Positions 16,857 through 26,200 of a stretch of DNA of 64,000 nucleotides are shown piece after piece. Under the pieces are notes generated by a model, which worked only from the letters and a program-made list of their open reading frames with translations, was not told the origin of the DNA and ran no database searches. The stretch is taken from the NCBI RefSeq assembly GCF_030817415.1, contig NZ_JAUSZI010000002.1:8432001-8496000 (forward strand), given 5' to 3'. This DNA comes from Streptomyces umbrinus. GTDB taxonomy: Bacteria > Actinomycetota > Actinomycetes > Streptomycetales > Streptomycetaceae. Made by a program: the position numbers and the translations under genes. Every line of letters begins with the position of its first letter. Position 1 is the stretch's first letter.

Positions 16857-17945
16857 TCACTGCTCGCCGAGCGTCACCTCGGCGCTCTTCTCGTCACCGT
16901 CGCGGGTGTACGTCACCCGCACCTTCTCGCCCGGCTTCCGGGCCGCGAGCGCCTCGGAGAGCGAGGTGACCGTGGTGACCTCGGTGTCATCCAGCCCGGT
17001 GATGACGTCCCCGCGCTCGATCCCCGCGTTCGCGGCCGCGCCGCCGTCCTTGACCTCGACCACCGCGACCCCGGCGGGCCGGTAGTCGGCGCCCACCACG
17101 GTCCGGGCGGTGATGCCGAGCGCGGCCCGCCCCGAATCGGTGACCCTGCCGTCCTCGATGATCTGGTCGGCGACCGTGCGCACCATCGACGCGGGAATCG
17201 CGAAGCCGATGCCCGCCGCCGCGCCCTCGCCCATGCCGGGATCGGTCGCGGCGAGCGTCGGGATGCCGATGACCTGCCCGTCGAGGTCGACGAGGGCGCC
17301 ACCGCTGTTGCCCGGGTTGATCGCGGCCGATGTCTGCACCATGTTGGCGATGGTGGCGCCCGTGCCTCCGTCCGTACTGCCCTCGCTGACGGTGCGTCCG
17401 GTCGCCGACACGATGCCCTGGGTGACGCTGGACGAAAGCCCGAGCGGCGAGCCCATCGCCAGCACGATCTGGCCGACGTCCACCTTCGAGGAGTTCCCGA
17501 ACCCGGCCGCTTTCAGCCCTTTCGGCTTCCGGTCAAGCTTGATGACCGCGAGATCCTGCTGCGGGTACGTGGAGACGAGCTTCGCGGTCAGCTCGTCCTC
17601 GCTGTTGGCCGTCGTCACCTTGATGGTCTTCTCGTCCCCGACCACATGCGCGTTCGTGACGATGTGCCCCTTGTCGTCGTACACGACCCCGGAGCCCAGA
17701 TCACTGGTCGCCTGGATCTGCACGACCGACGGCAGAACGTCCTTGATCACCCTCTGGTAGTCGTCCTGCAGATCGTTCGCGGCCCGGGGAGCGGCGGCCC
17801 GGGCGGCCTTGGTGCCACTCTCGGTCCCGGCCGACGCCCCACCGCCGGAACACCCGCCGAGCAGGACCACGCTGCAGCCGGCGATCAAGGGAAGGACCCG
17901 GGCAAGGGCGCGGCCACGGGGCCGGGCAGACGACGCAACATCCAT
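16857..17945 (-). CDS. HtrA/DegP-like serine protease with PDZ domain, lipoprotein
   Basis: A 362-residue exported protease. An N-terminal basic and hydrophobic stretch ends in a lipobox, LLGGC (Cys32), so it is probably membrane-anchored outside the cell. The trypsin-like catalytic triad is visible: H100 in TNAHVV, D131 in QQDLAVI and S214 in NPGNSGGAL. A C-terminal PDZ domain (about 265-362) carries GIERGDVITGLDD. Such proteases degrade misfolded envelope proteins. The gene is monocistronic and converges on the small gene at 16532. Confidence 0.9.
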   Translation of the reverse strand: MDVASSARPRGRALARVLPLIAGCSVVLLGGCSGGGASAGTESGTKAARAAAPRAANDLQDDYQRVIKDVLPSVVQIQATSDLGSGVVYDDKGHIVTNAHVVGDEKTIKVTTANSEDELTAKLVSTYPQQDLAVIKLDRKPKGLKAAGFGNSSKVDVGQIVLAMGSPLGLSSSVTQGIVSATGRTVSEGSTDGGTGATIANMVQTSAAINPGNSGGALVDLDGQVIGIPTLAATDPGMGEGAAAGIGFAIPASMVRTVADQIIEDGRVTDSGRAALGITARTVVGADYRPAGVAVVEVKDGGAAANAGIERGDVITGLDDTEVTTVTSLSEALAARKPGEKVRVTYTRDGDEKSAEVTLGEQ

Positions 17946-18006
17946 GCCCCGAGTCTTGCCTCGGGCGGTGGGTCCGGCCTGCGGTGCGGGGCCGAACAGG
18001 GGGTTC

Positions 18007-18795
18007 TCAGCCCCGTACGCCGCACAGGTGAAGCAGGGCCGCCACGCGGCGGTACGGATCCGTCCGCCCGGCCCGCTCCTCGGCGGCCAGCAGCGTCTCC
18101 ACGTCGTCCGGGACGGCCGCGTCGTCGGCCGCGGTGTCCGTGAAGACCCGCACGCCGTACCAGGCGTGCAGCGGCGCCCCGATCCCGGCGAGCGTGCCGG
18201 TGAGCGCGTCGAGCCGGTCGGCCCGTACGTCGAGTCCGAGGCGGTTCGTGTACGCGCTGGTGTCGAAGGATGCCAGGGTGCCCGCCCAGTCGCCGGCCAG
18301 CCCCGGCCGCATGGCCAGCGCGTCGGCGTTCCGTACGAGCAGGGAGAGCAGTCCGCCGGGGGCCAGCATCCGGGCGAGACCGGCGAGGAGGGGGTCGGGC
18401 TCCTCGACGTACATCAGCACGCCGTGGCAGAGCACCACGTCGAAGCTGCCCGGCAGGAAGTGGACTCCGGTGTCGCGCCCGTCGCTCTCGACGAGCCGCA
18501 CACGGCTGCGGATCCCCTCCGGCTCGGCGGCGAGGCTCTCGCGCGCGACGGCGATCATCGTGGAGTCCTGCTCGACCCCCGTGACCTGGTGCCCGGCCCG
18601 GGCCAGCCGCAGCGCCTGCGTGCCCTGGCCCATGCCCACGTCGAGCACACGCAGCCGCTGCCCCACCGGGAACCGCCCGGCTATCTGCTCGTCGAGCTGC
18701 CGGGCGACCAGTTCCTGTCGTACGACATCACGCAGGCCGCCCAGCTTGCTCAGCCAGGCTTCGGCGGCGCCCCCCGCGAAAGATCCCGCGCTCAG
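18007..18795 (-). CDS. SAM-dependent methyltransferase, apparent CTG start
   Basis: Class I methyltransferase with motif I VLDVGMGQGTQALRLA, followed by VTGVEQDSTMI, VLCHGVLMYVEEPDP and LAPGGLLSLLVRN, giving about 262 residues. It resembles the MddA/SmtA-like family often seen next to DUF3043 genes. The upstream gene's TGA overlaps a CTG (CTGA) that is the only plausible start after a GGAGAG site. The nearest in-frame Met is inside motif I, and upstream frames only shadow the DUF3043 gene. It is therefore translationally coupled to 18792-19385. The substrate is unknown. Confidence 0.82.
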   Translation of the reverse strand: MSAGSFAGGAAEAWLSKLGGLRDVVRQELVARQLDEQIAGRFPVGQRLRVLDVGMGQGTQALRLARAGHQVTGVEQDSTMIAVARESLAAEPEGIRSRVRLVESDGRDTGVHFLPGSFDVVLCHGVLMYVEEPDPLLAGLARMLAPGGLLSLLVRNADALAMRPGLAGDWAGTLASFDTSAYTNRLGLDVRADRLDALTGTLAGIGAPLHAWYGVRVFTDTAADDAAVPDDVETLLAAEERAGRTDPYRRVAALLHLCGVRG

Positions 18796-19385
18796 GGCCG
18801 CTCTCCGCGCTTGACCTGCGGCTTCGGCAGCCGGAGGCGACGCATCTGGAGGCTGCGCATCAGCGCGTAGGCGACCGCGCCGCGCTTGGGCTCGTCCGGG
18901 AAGCGCGCGTTCAGCTGCTTCTTCATGCGGATCGCGATGCCGATCGAGTCGACGATGATCATCACGATCACGAAGAGCCACAGCAGCAGCGCCACGTTCT
19001 GCAGCTGGGCGATCTGGACCATGCTCAGGACGAGGATGATCACCGCCAGCGGCAGGAAGAACTCGGCGATGCAGAACCGCGAGTCGATGAAGTCGCGCGC
19101 GAACTTGCGCACGGGGCCCTTGTCACGGGCGGGCAGATAGCGCTCGTCCCCACTGGCGAGCGCTTCGCGCTGCTTCGCCATCTGGGTACGGCGATCGTCA
19201 CGCTGCCGCTTGGCGGCCTCCTTGCGCGTCGTCGGCGTATTGGCCACGCTGCGGCGCTGGGACTGGGCCTCACTGCGCTTGGGCGTGGGCCGACCCTTGG
19301 GGGCCTGCGGGTCACGGGGCTGAGTGGAGTCGGTCAGCGCCTTGTCGGCGGGGGCCTTCTCATCCTTGGCACGGCTACGGAACAC
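18792..19385 (-). CDS. DUF3043 membrane protein
   Basis: Conserved actinobacterial protein of 197 residues. A long highly charged Lys/Arg/Gln-rich N-terminal region (about 1-110) is followed by two hydrophobic segments near residues 113-160 and a basic tail. The GTG start at FRSRAKDEKAP was chosen as the conserved N-terminus; the frame extends 38 codons upstream with no similarity. Function is unknown. It is the first gene of a two-gene unit with the methyltransferase and is divergent from pspA. Confidence 0.82.
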   Translation of the reverse strand: MFRSRAKDEKAPADKALTDSTQPRDPQAPKGRPTPKRSEAQSQRRSVANTPTTRKEAAKRQRDDRRTQMAKQREALASGDERYLPARDKGPVRKFARDFIDSRFCIAEFFLPLAVIILVLSMVQIAQLQNVALLLWLFVIVMIIVDSIGIAIRMKKQLNARFPDEPKRGAVAYALMRSLQMRRLRLPKPQVKRGERP

Positions 19386-19693
19386 AAAACCCAAGGGTAA
19401 TGGGTACGGAGGCATGGACGTCAGCCGAGTGGGGAACGATCCGGCAACACCGGTCGTCTGTAGGGGGACAAGGGAGCCTGAAAAGGGGTGGCTGCCCACG
19501 GTTCTCCGGGCCGACCCCGGGACGAACCCAGGGGGACACCTACTCCCTACGCCGGAGCAAGATCATTCACAGTCGTCCTTGGGGATGAGCGCATCCGTCC
19601 CCGAACAGTGCGGTAATGGATGCAGGGCCCGTACTGTGGGTTCTGTTGCAGTCGCTGGAGCTGGAGTCCGTCAGAAGGGGGCGCGCGAAGCCC
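19386..19693. other. DUF3043-pspA divergent intergenic region
   Basis: A 308-base gap with no convincing gene. It must hold both promoters. I see no clear inverted repeat that would mark a regulator site. Confidence 0.5.
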
Positions 19694-20488
19694 ATGAGCG
19701 GTGTCATGAAGCGTATGGGGATGATCTTCCGCGCGAAGGCGAACAAGGCCCTTGACCGGGCCGAGGACCCGCGCGAAACCCTCGACTACTCGTACCAGAA
19801 GCAGCTGGAGCTGCTGCAGAAGGTGCGCCGGGGAGTCGCCGACGTGGCGACCTCCCGCAAGCGCCTGGAGCTGCAGCTGAACCAGCTCCAGAACCAGTCC
19901 TCCAAGCTGGAGGACCAGGGCCGCAAGGCGCTCGCGCTCGGCCGGGAGGACCTGGCCCGTGAGGCGCTGTCGCGCCGTGCCGCGCTCCAGCAGCAGGTCA
20001 CCGACCTGGAGACGCAGCACCAGACCCTCCAGGGCGAGGAGGAGAAGCTCACCCTCGCGGCGCAGCGGCTCCAGGCCAAGGTCGACGCCTTCCGGACCAA
20101 GAAGGAAACGATCAAGGCGACGTACACGGCCGCCCAGGCGCAGACCCGCATCGGAGAGGCCTTCTCCGGCATCTCCGAGGAGATGGGCGACGTCGGCATG
20201 GCCATCCAGCGCGCCGAGGACAAGACCGCGCAGCTCCAGGCGCGCGCCGGTGCCATCGACGAGCTGCTCGCCTCCGGCGCCCTCGACGACTCCTCCGGGC
20301 TCGCCAAGGACGACATCCAGACCGAGCTCGACCGGCTCTCCGGCGGCACGGACGTGGAGCTGGAGCTCCAGCGGATGAAGGCCGAGCTGGCCGGCGGTTC
20401 CTCGTCCCAGCAGGCGATCGAGGGCGGCAAGGACCAGACTCAGTCCCAGCAGCAGCCGCAGGACACTCCGCGCTTCGACAAGCAGTAG
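19694..20488 (+). CDS. pspA: Phage shock protein A / IM30 family
   Basis: A 264-residue, almost entirely helical coiled-coil protein beginning MSGVMKRMGMIFRAKANKALDRAEDPRE-type, the amphipathic N-terminus of PspA/IM30. The middle is rich in Gln/Glu/Lys heptads and the C-terminus is Gln/Ser-rich and disordered. PspA binds stressed membranes as an ESCRT-III-like scaffold and maintains membrane integrity. The start ATG follows GAAGGGGG, somewhat far upstream; a second ATG four codons later is possible. The downstream pspAA gene is 34 bases away, so they form an operon. Confidence 0.92.
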   Translation: MSGVMKRMGMIFRAKANKALDRAEDPRETLDYSYQKQLELLQKVRRGVADVATSRKRLELQLNQLQNQSSKLEDQGRKALALGREDLAREALSRRAALQQQVTDLETQHQTLQGEEEKLTLAAQRLQAKVDAFRTKKETIKATYTAAQAQTRIGEAFSGISEEMGDVGMAIQRAEDKTAQLQARAGAIDELLASGALDDSSGLAKDDIQTELDRLSGGTDVELELQRMKAELAGGSSSQQAIEGGKDQTQSQQQPQDTPRFDKQ

Positions 20489-20522
20489 TCGCAGGCGGTA
20501 GTCCCACGCCGAGGAGGGCGTC

Positions 20523-20801
20523 ATGATCGTACGGATCATGGGGGAGGGACAGGTGAGGCTGGACGACGGCCACCTCACCGAACTGAACAAGCTGGACGAC
20601 GAGCTCCTCGCGGAGATGCAGTCCGGTGACGAGGAGGGCTTCCGGCGCACGCTGGGGGCACTCCTCGAGGCGGTCCGCCGCCTCGGCGCGCCACTCCCCG
20701 ACGCCGCCCTCGAACCCTCCGAACTGATCCTCCCGTCCCCGGAGGCGACGCTCTCCGAGGTCCGGGAGATGCTGAACGACGACGGCTTGATCCCGGGCTG
20801 A
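20523..20801 (+). CDS. pspAA: PspA-associated protein PspAA
   Basis: A 92-residue acidic cytosolic protein starting MIVRIMGEGQV after a strong GAGGAGGGCG site. It has the typical PspAA layout: a small beta-rich front and a helical tail with LSEVREMLNDDGLIPG. In actinobacteria it is found next to PspA and is thought to modulate it; the mechanism is not visible here. Confidence 0.85.
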   Translation: MIVRIMGEGQVRLDDGHLTELNKLDDELLAEMQSGDEEGFRRTLGALLEAVRRLGAPLPDAALEPSELILPSPEATLSEVREMLNDDGLIPG

Positions 20802-20807
20802 TTTTTC

Positions 20808-21017
20808 TTCGCCCCCGCCGCCCCTACCCATTCCCGTCACTACTCGGGGGCCGGCCCCCGAACCCCCGCTCCTCAAACGCCGGAGAGGCTGAAATACCCA
20901 AGGGGCGCGGGGAACTGCGCGATCAGCCACATCCGGGCCCGCACCCGAAATCACACCCCCACGGGGTCTGGGGCGGAGCCCCGGGGGACGGGAATGGGTA
21001 GGGGCGGCGGGGGCGAA
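20808..21017. repeat. MITE-like composite with 31-bp perfect terminal inverted repeats
   Basis: The left arm (20808-20838, starting TTCGCCCCCGCCGCCCCTAC) and the right arm (20987-21017, ending GGGGCGGCGGGGGCGAA) are perfect reverse complements over about 31 bp. Between them lie two smaller hairpins and a half copy of the main palindromic repeat (20900-20930). The composite ends 73 bases before the histidine kinase start. A solo arm recurs at 44245-44275. Confidence 0.85.
20900..20930. repeat. Dispersed palindromic repeat, half copy
   Basis: Right arm AAGGGGCGCGGGGAACTGCG followed by CGATCAGCCAC, nested inside the 210-bp composite. Confidence 0.8.
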
Positions 21018-21090
21018 AAATGTGGGCCCCGGCCCGATTACCGGTGGCACCAGTTCCGCCCCCCGCAAGGGCCCCGTACCGTAAACAACC

Positions 21091-22389
21091 GTGAGCACAC
21101 TCGAGCGCGCCCGGAACCGTCTGCGGGCATACCCGCTGGTGGTGGACGGCGCCCTCGCGGCAGCAGTCCTCGCCTGCATGGTCGTCGGCTCGTTCGCGGA
21201 GCCGAACGGAAGACACGGCGGCCCGGACTGGGGCACCCGCACCCCCGACGCCCTCAGCCTCACCCTCATGCTGCTGGCCGCGACGGCCCTGGTCTTCCGC
21301 CGGGGCCACCCCCTGAGGGTCCTCGCCGCGACGAGCGCCCTGTCGGCCGTGGAGTTCGTGACGGGCGACCCCAGGGCCCCCGTGGTGATGTCCGCCGTCG
21401 TCGCCCTCTACACGGTGGCGTCGGCGACCGACCGCCCCACCACCTGGCGCGTGGGCCTCCTCACGATGACGGTCCTGACCGGCATCGCCATGCTCGCCGG
21501 CCCCCTGCCCTGGTACGCGCAGGAGAACCTCGGCATCTTCGCCTGGACCGGCATGGCCGCAGCCGCGGGCGACGCGGTCCGCAGCCGCCGCGCCTTCGTG
21601 CACGCCATAAGAGAGCGCGCCGAGCGTGCGGAACGCACCCGCGAGGAGGAGGCGAGACGCCGCGTCGCCGAGGAACGCCTCCGCATCGCCCGCGACCTGC
21701 ACGACGTCGTCGCCCACCACATCGCCCTCGTCAACGTGCAGGCCGGAGTGGCCGCGCACGTCATGGACAAGCGCCCCGACCAGGCCAAGGAAGCCCTCGC
21801 CCATGTCCGCGAGGCCAGCCGCTCCGCGCTCAACGAACTCCGCGCCACGGTCGGCCTGCTGAGACAGTCCGGCGACCCCGAGGCCCCCACCGAACCGGCC
21901 CCGGGCCTGCACCGCCTCGAAGAACTCGTCGGCACCTTCCGCAACGCGGGCCTGCCTGTGGAGGTGGCCCGCACCGACCACGGCACGACCCTCCCCGCCG
22001 CCGTCGACCTGGCCGCGTACCGCGTCATCCAGGAAGCCCTCACCAATGTGCAGAAGCACGCGGGCCCCGAGGCGAAGGCCGAGGTCAGCGTCGTACGCGT
22101 GGGACCGAACGTGGAGATCACCGTCCTCGACAACGGGCCGGGCGACGACGCCGAGGCCCGTCTTGAGGAGAACAGCGGCCACGGACTGCTCGGCATGCGC
22201 GAGCGGGTCACCGCGCTGAACGGCGTCTGCACCGCCGGACCCCGATACGGAGGCGGCTTCCGGGTCCATGCGATCCTGCCGGTCAAGAGCCGCACCGGAA
22301 GCACCGCGTCCACCGCGGCGGCACCCGCACCCGCAGCGGCAGCCAGACCGGCGGCACCGACCACGGCACCCACGGGGGACCCCGCATGA
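21091..22389 (+). CDS. Two-component sensor histidine kinase (NarL-partner type)
   Basis: A 432-residue membrane kinase. Four or five hydrophobic helices occupy residues ~15-165, a coiled linker follows, then a HisKA_3 domain with phospho-acceptor His204 in ARDLHDVVAHH, and a HATPase domain with VIQEALTNVQKHAG, DNGPG and GHGLLGMRERV. The tail is Ala/Pro/Thr-rich. No extracytoplasmic sensor domain is visible, so the signal may be sensed within the membrane. The GTG start has no obvious ribosome site. Its stop overlaps the regulator start (ATGA), and the RND pump follows, which may be its target. Confidence 0.9.
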   Translation: MSTLERARNRLRAYPLVVDGALAAAVLACMVVGSFAEPNGRHGGPDWGTRTPDALSLTLMLLAATALVFRRGHPLRVLAATSALSAVEFVTGDPRAPVVMSAVVALYTVASATDRPTTWRVGLLTMTVLTGIAMLAGPLPWYAQENLGIFAWTGMAAAAGDAVRSRRAFVHAIRERAERAERTREEEARRRVAEERLRIARDLHDVVAHHIALVNVQAGVAAHVMDKRPDQAKEALAHVREASRSALNELRATVGLLRQSGDPEAPTEPAPGLHRLEELVGTFRNAGLPVEVARTDHGTTLPAAVDLAAYRVIQEALTNVQKHAGPEAKAEVSVVRVGPNVEITVLDNGPGDDAEARLEENSGHGLLGMRERVTALNGVCTAGPRYGGGFRVHAILPVKSRTGSTASTAAAPAPAAAARPAAPTTAPTGDPA

Positions 22390-23069
22390 CCATCCGCGTC
22401 CTGCTCGCCGACGACCAGGCACTGCTGCGCAGCGCGTTCCGCGTGCTGGTCGACTCCGAGCCCGACATGGAGGTCGTGGGAGAGGCCTCGGACGGGGCGG
22501 AGGCCGTGCGGCTGGCCCGTGACGAGCGGGCCGACGTCGTGCTCATGGACATCCGCATGCCCGGCACGGATGGTCTCGCCGCGACCCGGCTCATCAGCGC
22601 CGACCCGGGCCTCGCCCACGTACGCGTCGTGATGCTGACGACCTTCGAGGTCGACGAGTACGTGGTGCAGTCGCTGCGCGCCGGAGCCTCCGGGTTCCTC
22701 GGCAAGGGATCCGAGCCCGACGAACTGCTCAACGCGATCCGGATCGCGGCCGGCGGCGAGGCGCTGCTGTCACCGGCAGCCACCAAGGGACTGATCGCGA
22801 AGTTCCTCGCCCAGGGCGACGGTGATGACGACGACCGGGACCCCGGCCGCGCCGAACGCCTCGAAGCGCTGACCGTCCGCGAGCGCGAGGTCCTCGTCCA
22901 GGTCGCCGGCGGGCACTCCAACGACGAGATCGCCGAGCGCCTCACGGTCAGCCCGCTCACGGTGAAGACGCACGTCAACCGGGCCATGGCCAAGCTGGGA
23001 GCCCGCGACCGGGCACAGCTGGTGGTCATCGCGTACGAGTCCGGACTGGTACGCCCAAGGGTGGAGTGA
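22386..23069 (+). CDS. NarL/FixJ-family response regulator
   Basis: A 227-residue regulator. The receiver domain has LLADDQALLR, phospho-acceptor Asp55 in VLMDIRMPG, and MLTTFE with KGSEP. A LuxR-type HTH follows with LTVREREVLVQVAGGHSNDEIAERL and VKTHVNRAMAKLGARDR. It is translationally coupled to the kinase. It probably controls the downstream RND pump gene and/or itself; no site was identified. Confidence 0.93.
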   Translation: MTIRVLLADDQALLRSAFRVLVDSEPDMEVVGEASDGAEAVRLARDERADVVLMDIRMPGTDGLAATRLISADPGLAHVRVVMLTTFEVDEYVVQSLRAGASGFLGKGSEPDELLNAIRIAAGGEALLSPAATKGLIAKFLAQGDGDDDDRDPGRAERLEALTVREREVLVQVAGGHSNDEIAERLTVSPLTVKTHVNRAMAKLGARDRAQLVVIAYESGLVRPRVE

Positions 23070-23233
23070 GCTCCACCCGCACATACTGCGGTCGCGGTAT
23101 GCGCGGCATAAGGAAACGGGACTTGGGGGCGAGGGTAGGGCCTCACCCATGGCTCAGAGTGATAGGCGGACGCTCACATGAGCCCATTCTGCCGCTCCAA
23201 AGACTCAAGCCACAGAAGAGAGACCCGCCACCC

Positions 23234-26200
23234 ATGTCCTGGCTGTCCCGCTTCAGCCTCGCCCAACGTGCCCTCATCGGGCTCATGTCGATCATCGCCC
23301 TGGCCTTCGGGGCGATAGCCATCCCGCAGCTCAAGCAGCAGCTGCTGCCCACCATCGAACTGCCCATGGTGTCGGTGATCGCGCCGTACCAGGGCGCGTC
23401 CCCCGACGTGGTCGAGAAGCAGGTCGTCGAGCCCATCGAGGACAACCTCGAAGCGGTCGACGGGATCTCCGGCGTCACCTCCACGGCCAGCGAGGGCAAC
23501 GCCCTGATCATGGCCTCCTTCGACTACGGCAACGACTCCGCCCGGATCGTCGCCGACGTCCAGCAGGCCGTGAACCGCGCCCGTGTACAGCTCCCGGACG
23601 ACGTGGACCCGCAGGTCGTCGCCGGTTCCACCGACGACATCCCGACGGTGGTCCTCGCGGTCACCTCCGACAAGGACCAGCAGGCCCTCTCGGACCAGCT
23701 CGACCGCACGGTCGTCCCCGCGCTGAAGGACATCGACGGCGTCGGCCAGGTCACCGTCGACGGCGTACAGGACCTTCAGGTCGCGGTCACGCCCGACGAC
23801 GCGAAGCTGGCGAAGGCCGGCCTGACCACGGCCGCGCTCGGCCAGGCCCTTCAGGCGGGCGGCGCGACCCTCCCGGCCGGTTCCTTCGACGAGGGCGGCA
23901 GCAACCGCACGGTCCAGGTCGGCGGCGGCTTCACCTCGCTCAAGCAGATCCAGGACCTGATGGTCACCGGCGAGGGCGGCAAGAAGCCCGTACGCCTCGG
24001 TGACATCGCCACCGTCGAGGAGGAGCCCGCCACGGCGGACTCCATCACCCGCACCGACGGCAAGCCCAGCCTGGCCGTCTCCGTCACCATGGACCACGAC
24101 GGCAGTGCGGTCGCGGTCTCCGACGCGGTCCAGGACAAGCTGTCCGGCCTGCGCAAGGACCTCGGCTCCGGCGCCACGCTGACCGTCGTCAGCGACCAGG
24201 GCCCGGCCGTCTCCAAGTCCATCAAGGGCCTGACCACCGAGGGCGCCCTCGGTCTGCTCTTCGCGGTCCTGGTCATCCTGGTCTTCCTGGCGTCGATCCG
24301 CTCGACGCTGGTCACCGCGGTCTCCATCCCGCTGTCGGTCGTCCTCGCGCTGATCGTGCTGTGGACCCGCAGCGAATCGCTCAACATCCTCACGCTGGGC
24401 GCCCTGACCATCGCCATCGGCCGGGTCGTCGACGACTCGATCGTGGTCCTTGAGAACATCAAGCGGCACCTCGGCTACGGCGAGGAGCGCCAGGAGGCGA
24501 TCCTCAAGGCCGTACGCGAGGTCGCGGGCGCGGTCACCTCCTCGACGCTCACCACGGTCGCGGTGTTCCTGCCCATCGGTCTGACCGGCGGCATGGTCGG
24601 CGAGCTCTTCGGCTCGTTCTCCCTGACCGTCACGGCGGCCCTGCTGGCCTCGCTGATCGTCTCGCTGACGGTCGTACCGGTGCTCTCGTACTGGTTCCTG
24701 CGCGCCCCCAAGGACGTGCGGGGCATCGATCCGGAGGAAGCGCGCCGCAAGGCCGAGGAGAAGGAGGCGCGCAGCCGCCTCCAGCGCTTCTACGTGCCCG
24801 TGCTGCGTTTCGCGACCCGGCGCCGCCTCACCAGCGTGGCGATCGCGGTGGTGGTCCTCGTCGGTACGTTCGGTATGGCGCCCCTGCTGAAGACGAACTT
24901 CTTCGACCAGGGCGAGCAGGAAGTCATCACGGTCAAGCAGGAGTTGAAGCCGGGCACCAGCCTGGCGGCGACCGACGCCGAGGCCAAGAAGGTCGAGAAG
25001 ATGCTCGACGGCGTCAAGGGCGTCGAGGACTACCAGGTCACGGTCGGCTCCTCCGGCTTCATGGCCGCGTTCGGCGGGGGCACGGACACCAACCAGGCCT
25101 CCTACACCGTCAAGGTCGCCGACTCGGCCTCCTTCGACGATGTCCAGGACGGTATCGAGGAGGGGCTCGGCAAGCTCTCCGGGATCGGTACGACGACGGT
25201 CGCGGCCGGTGACGGCTTCGGCAGCCAGGACCTCAGCGTCGTGGTGAAGTCGGCCGACGCCGCCGTACTGCGCGAGGCCGCGGAGGAGGTCCGGGACGCT
25301 GTCGCCGGGCTCGACGACGTCACCGACGTCACCAGCGACCTCGCCCAGTCCGTGCCGCGGATCTCGGTCAAGGCCAACGACAAGGCCGCCGCGGCCGGGT
25401 TCAACGACACGACCCTCGGTGCGGCCGTCGCCCAGGCGGTGCGCGGCACCGACAGCGGCAAGGCGATCCTGGACGACACCGAGCGCGACGTCGTCATCAG
25501 GTCGGCGAAGCCGGCCGAGACGCTGTCCGAGCTGAGGAGCCTCAGCCTCGGGTCCGTGAAGCTCGGTGACATCGCGACGGTGAAGCTGGTCGACGGGCCG
25601 GTCTCGATGACCCGTATCGACGGTCAGCGCGCCGCCACCATCTCGGCGAAGCCGACCGGTGACAACACGGGCGCGGTCAGCGCCGACCTCACGGCCAAGC
25701 TCGACAAGCTGAAGCTGCCGGCCGGTGCCACGGCCGCCATCGGCGGTGTGTCCGAGGACCAGGACGACGCGTTCGCGTCCCTCGGCCTCGCGATGCTCGC
25801 GGCGATCGCGATCGTCTTCATGCTGCTGGTCGCGACCTTCCGGTCGCTGATCCAGCCGCTGATCCTGCTCGTCTCGATCCCGTTCGCGGCGACGGGTGCG
25901 ATCGGTCTGCTGGTCATCACCGGTACGCCGATGGGTGTGCCGTCGATGATCGGCATGCTGATGCTCATCGGCATCGTCGTCACCAACGCGATCGTGCTGA
26001 TCGACCTGATCAACCAGTACCGCAAGCAGGGGTACGGGGTTGTCGAGGCCGTGGTGGAAGGCGGCCGGCACCGGCTCCGCCCGATCCTCATGACGGCCCT
26101 GGCGACCATCTTCGCGCTGCTGCCCATGGCGCTCGGCATCACCGGCGAGGGCGGCTTCATCGCCCAGCCGCTCGCGGTGGTGGTGATCGGCGGCCTGATC

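Noticed and set aside
18796..18981. N-terminal extension of the methyltransferase to 18981
   Set aside because: The extra ~60 residues are an Arg/Asp-rich shadow of the DUF3043 gene and precede the coupling overlap.
23174..26071. 965-codon minus-strand open frame over the RND gene
   Set aside because: Composition is the complement of GC-biased codons (Asp/Arg/Gly/Val runs) and no family pattern is seen; the plus strand encodes the pump.
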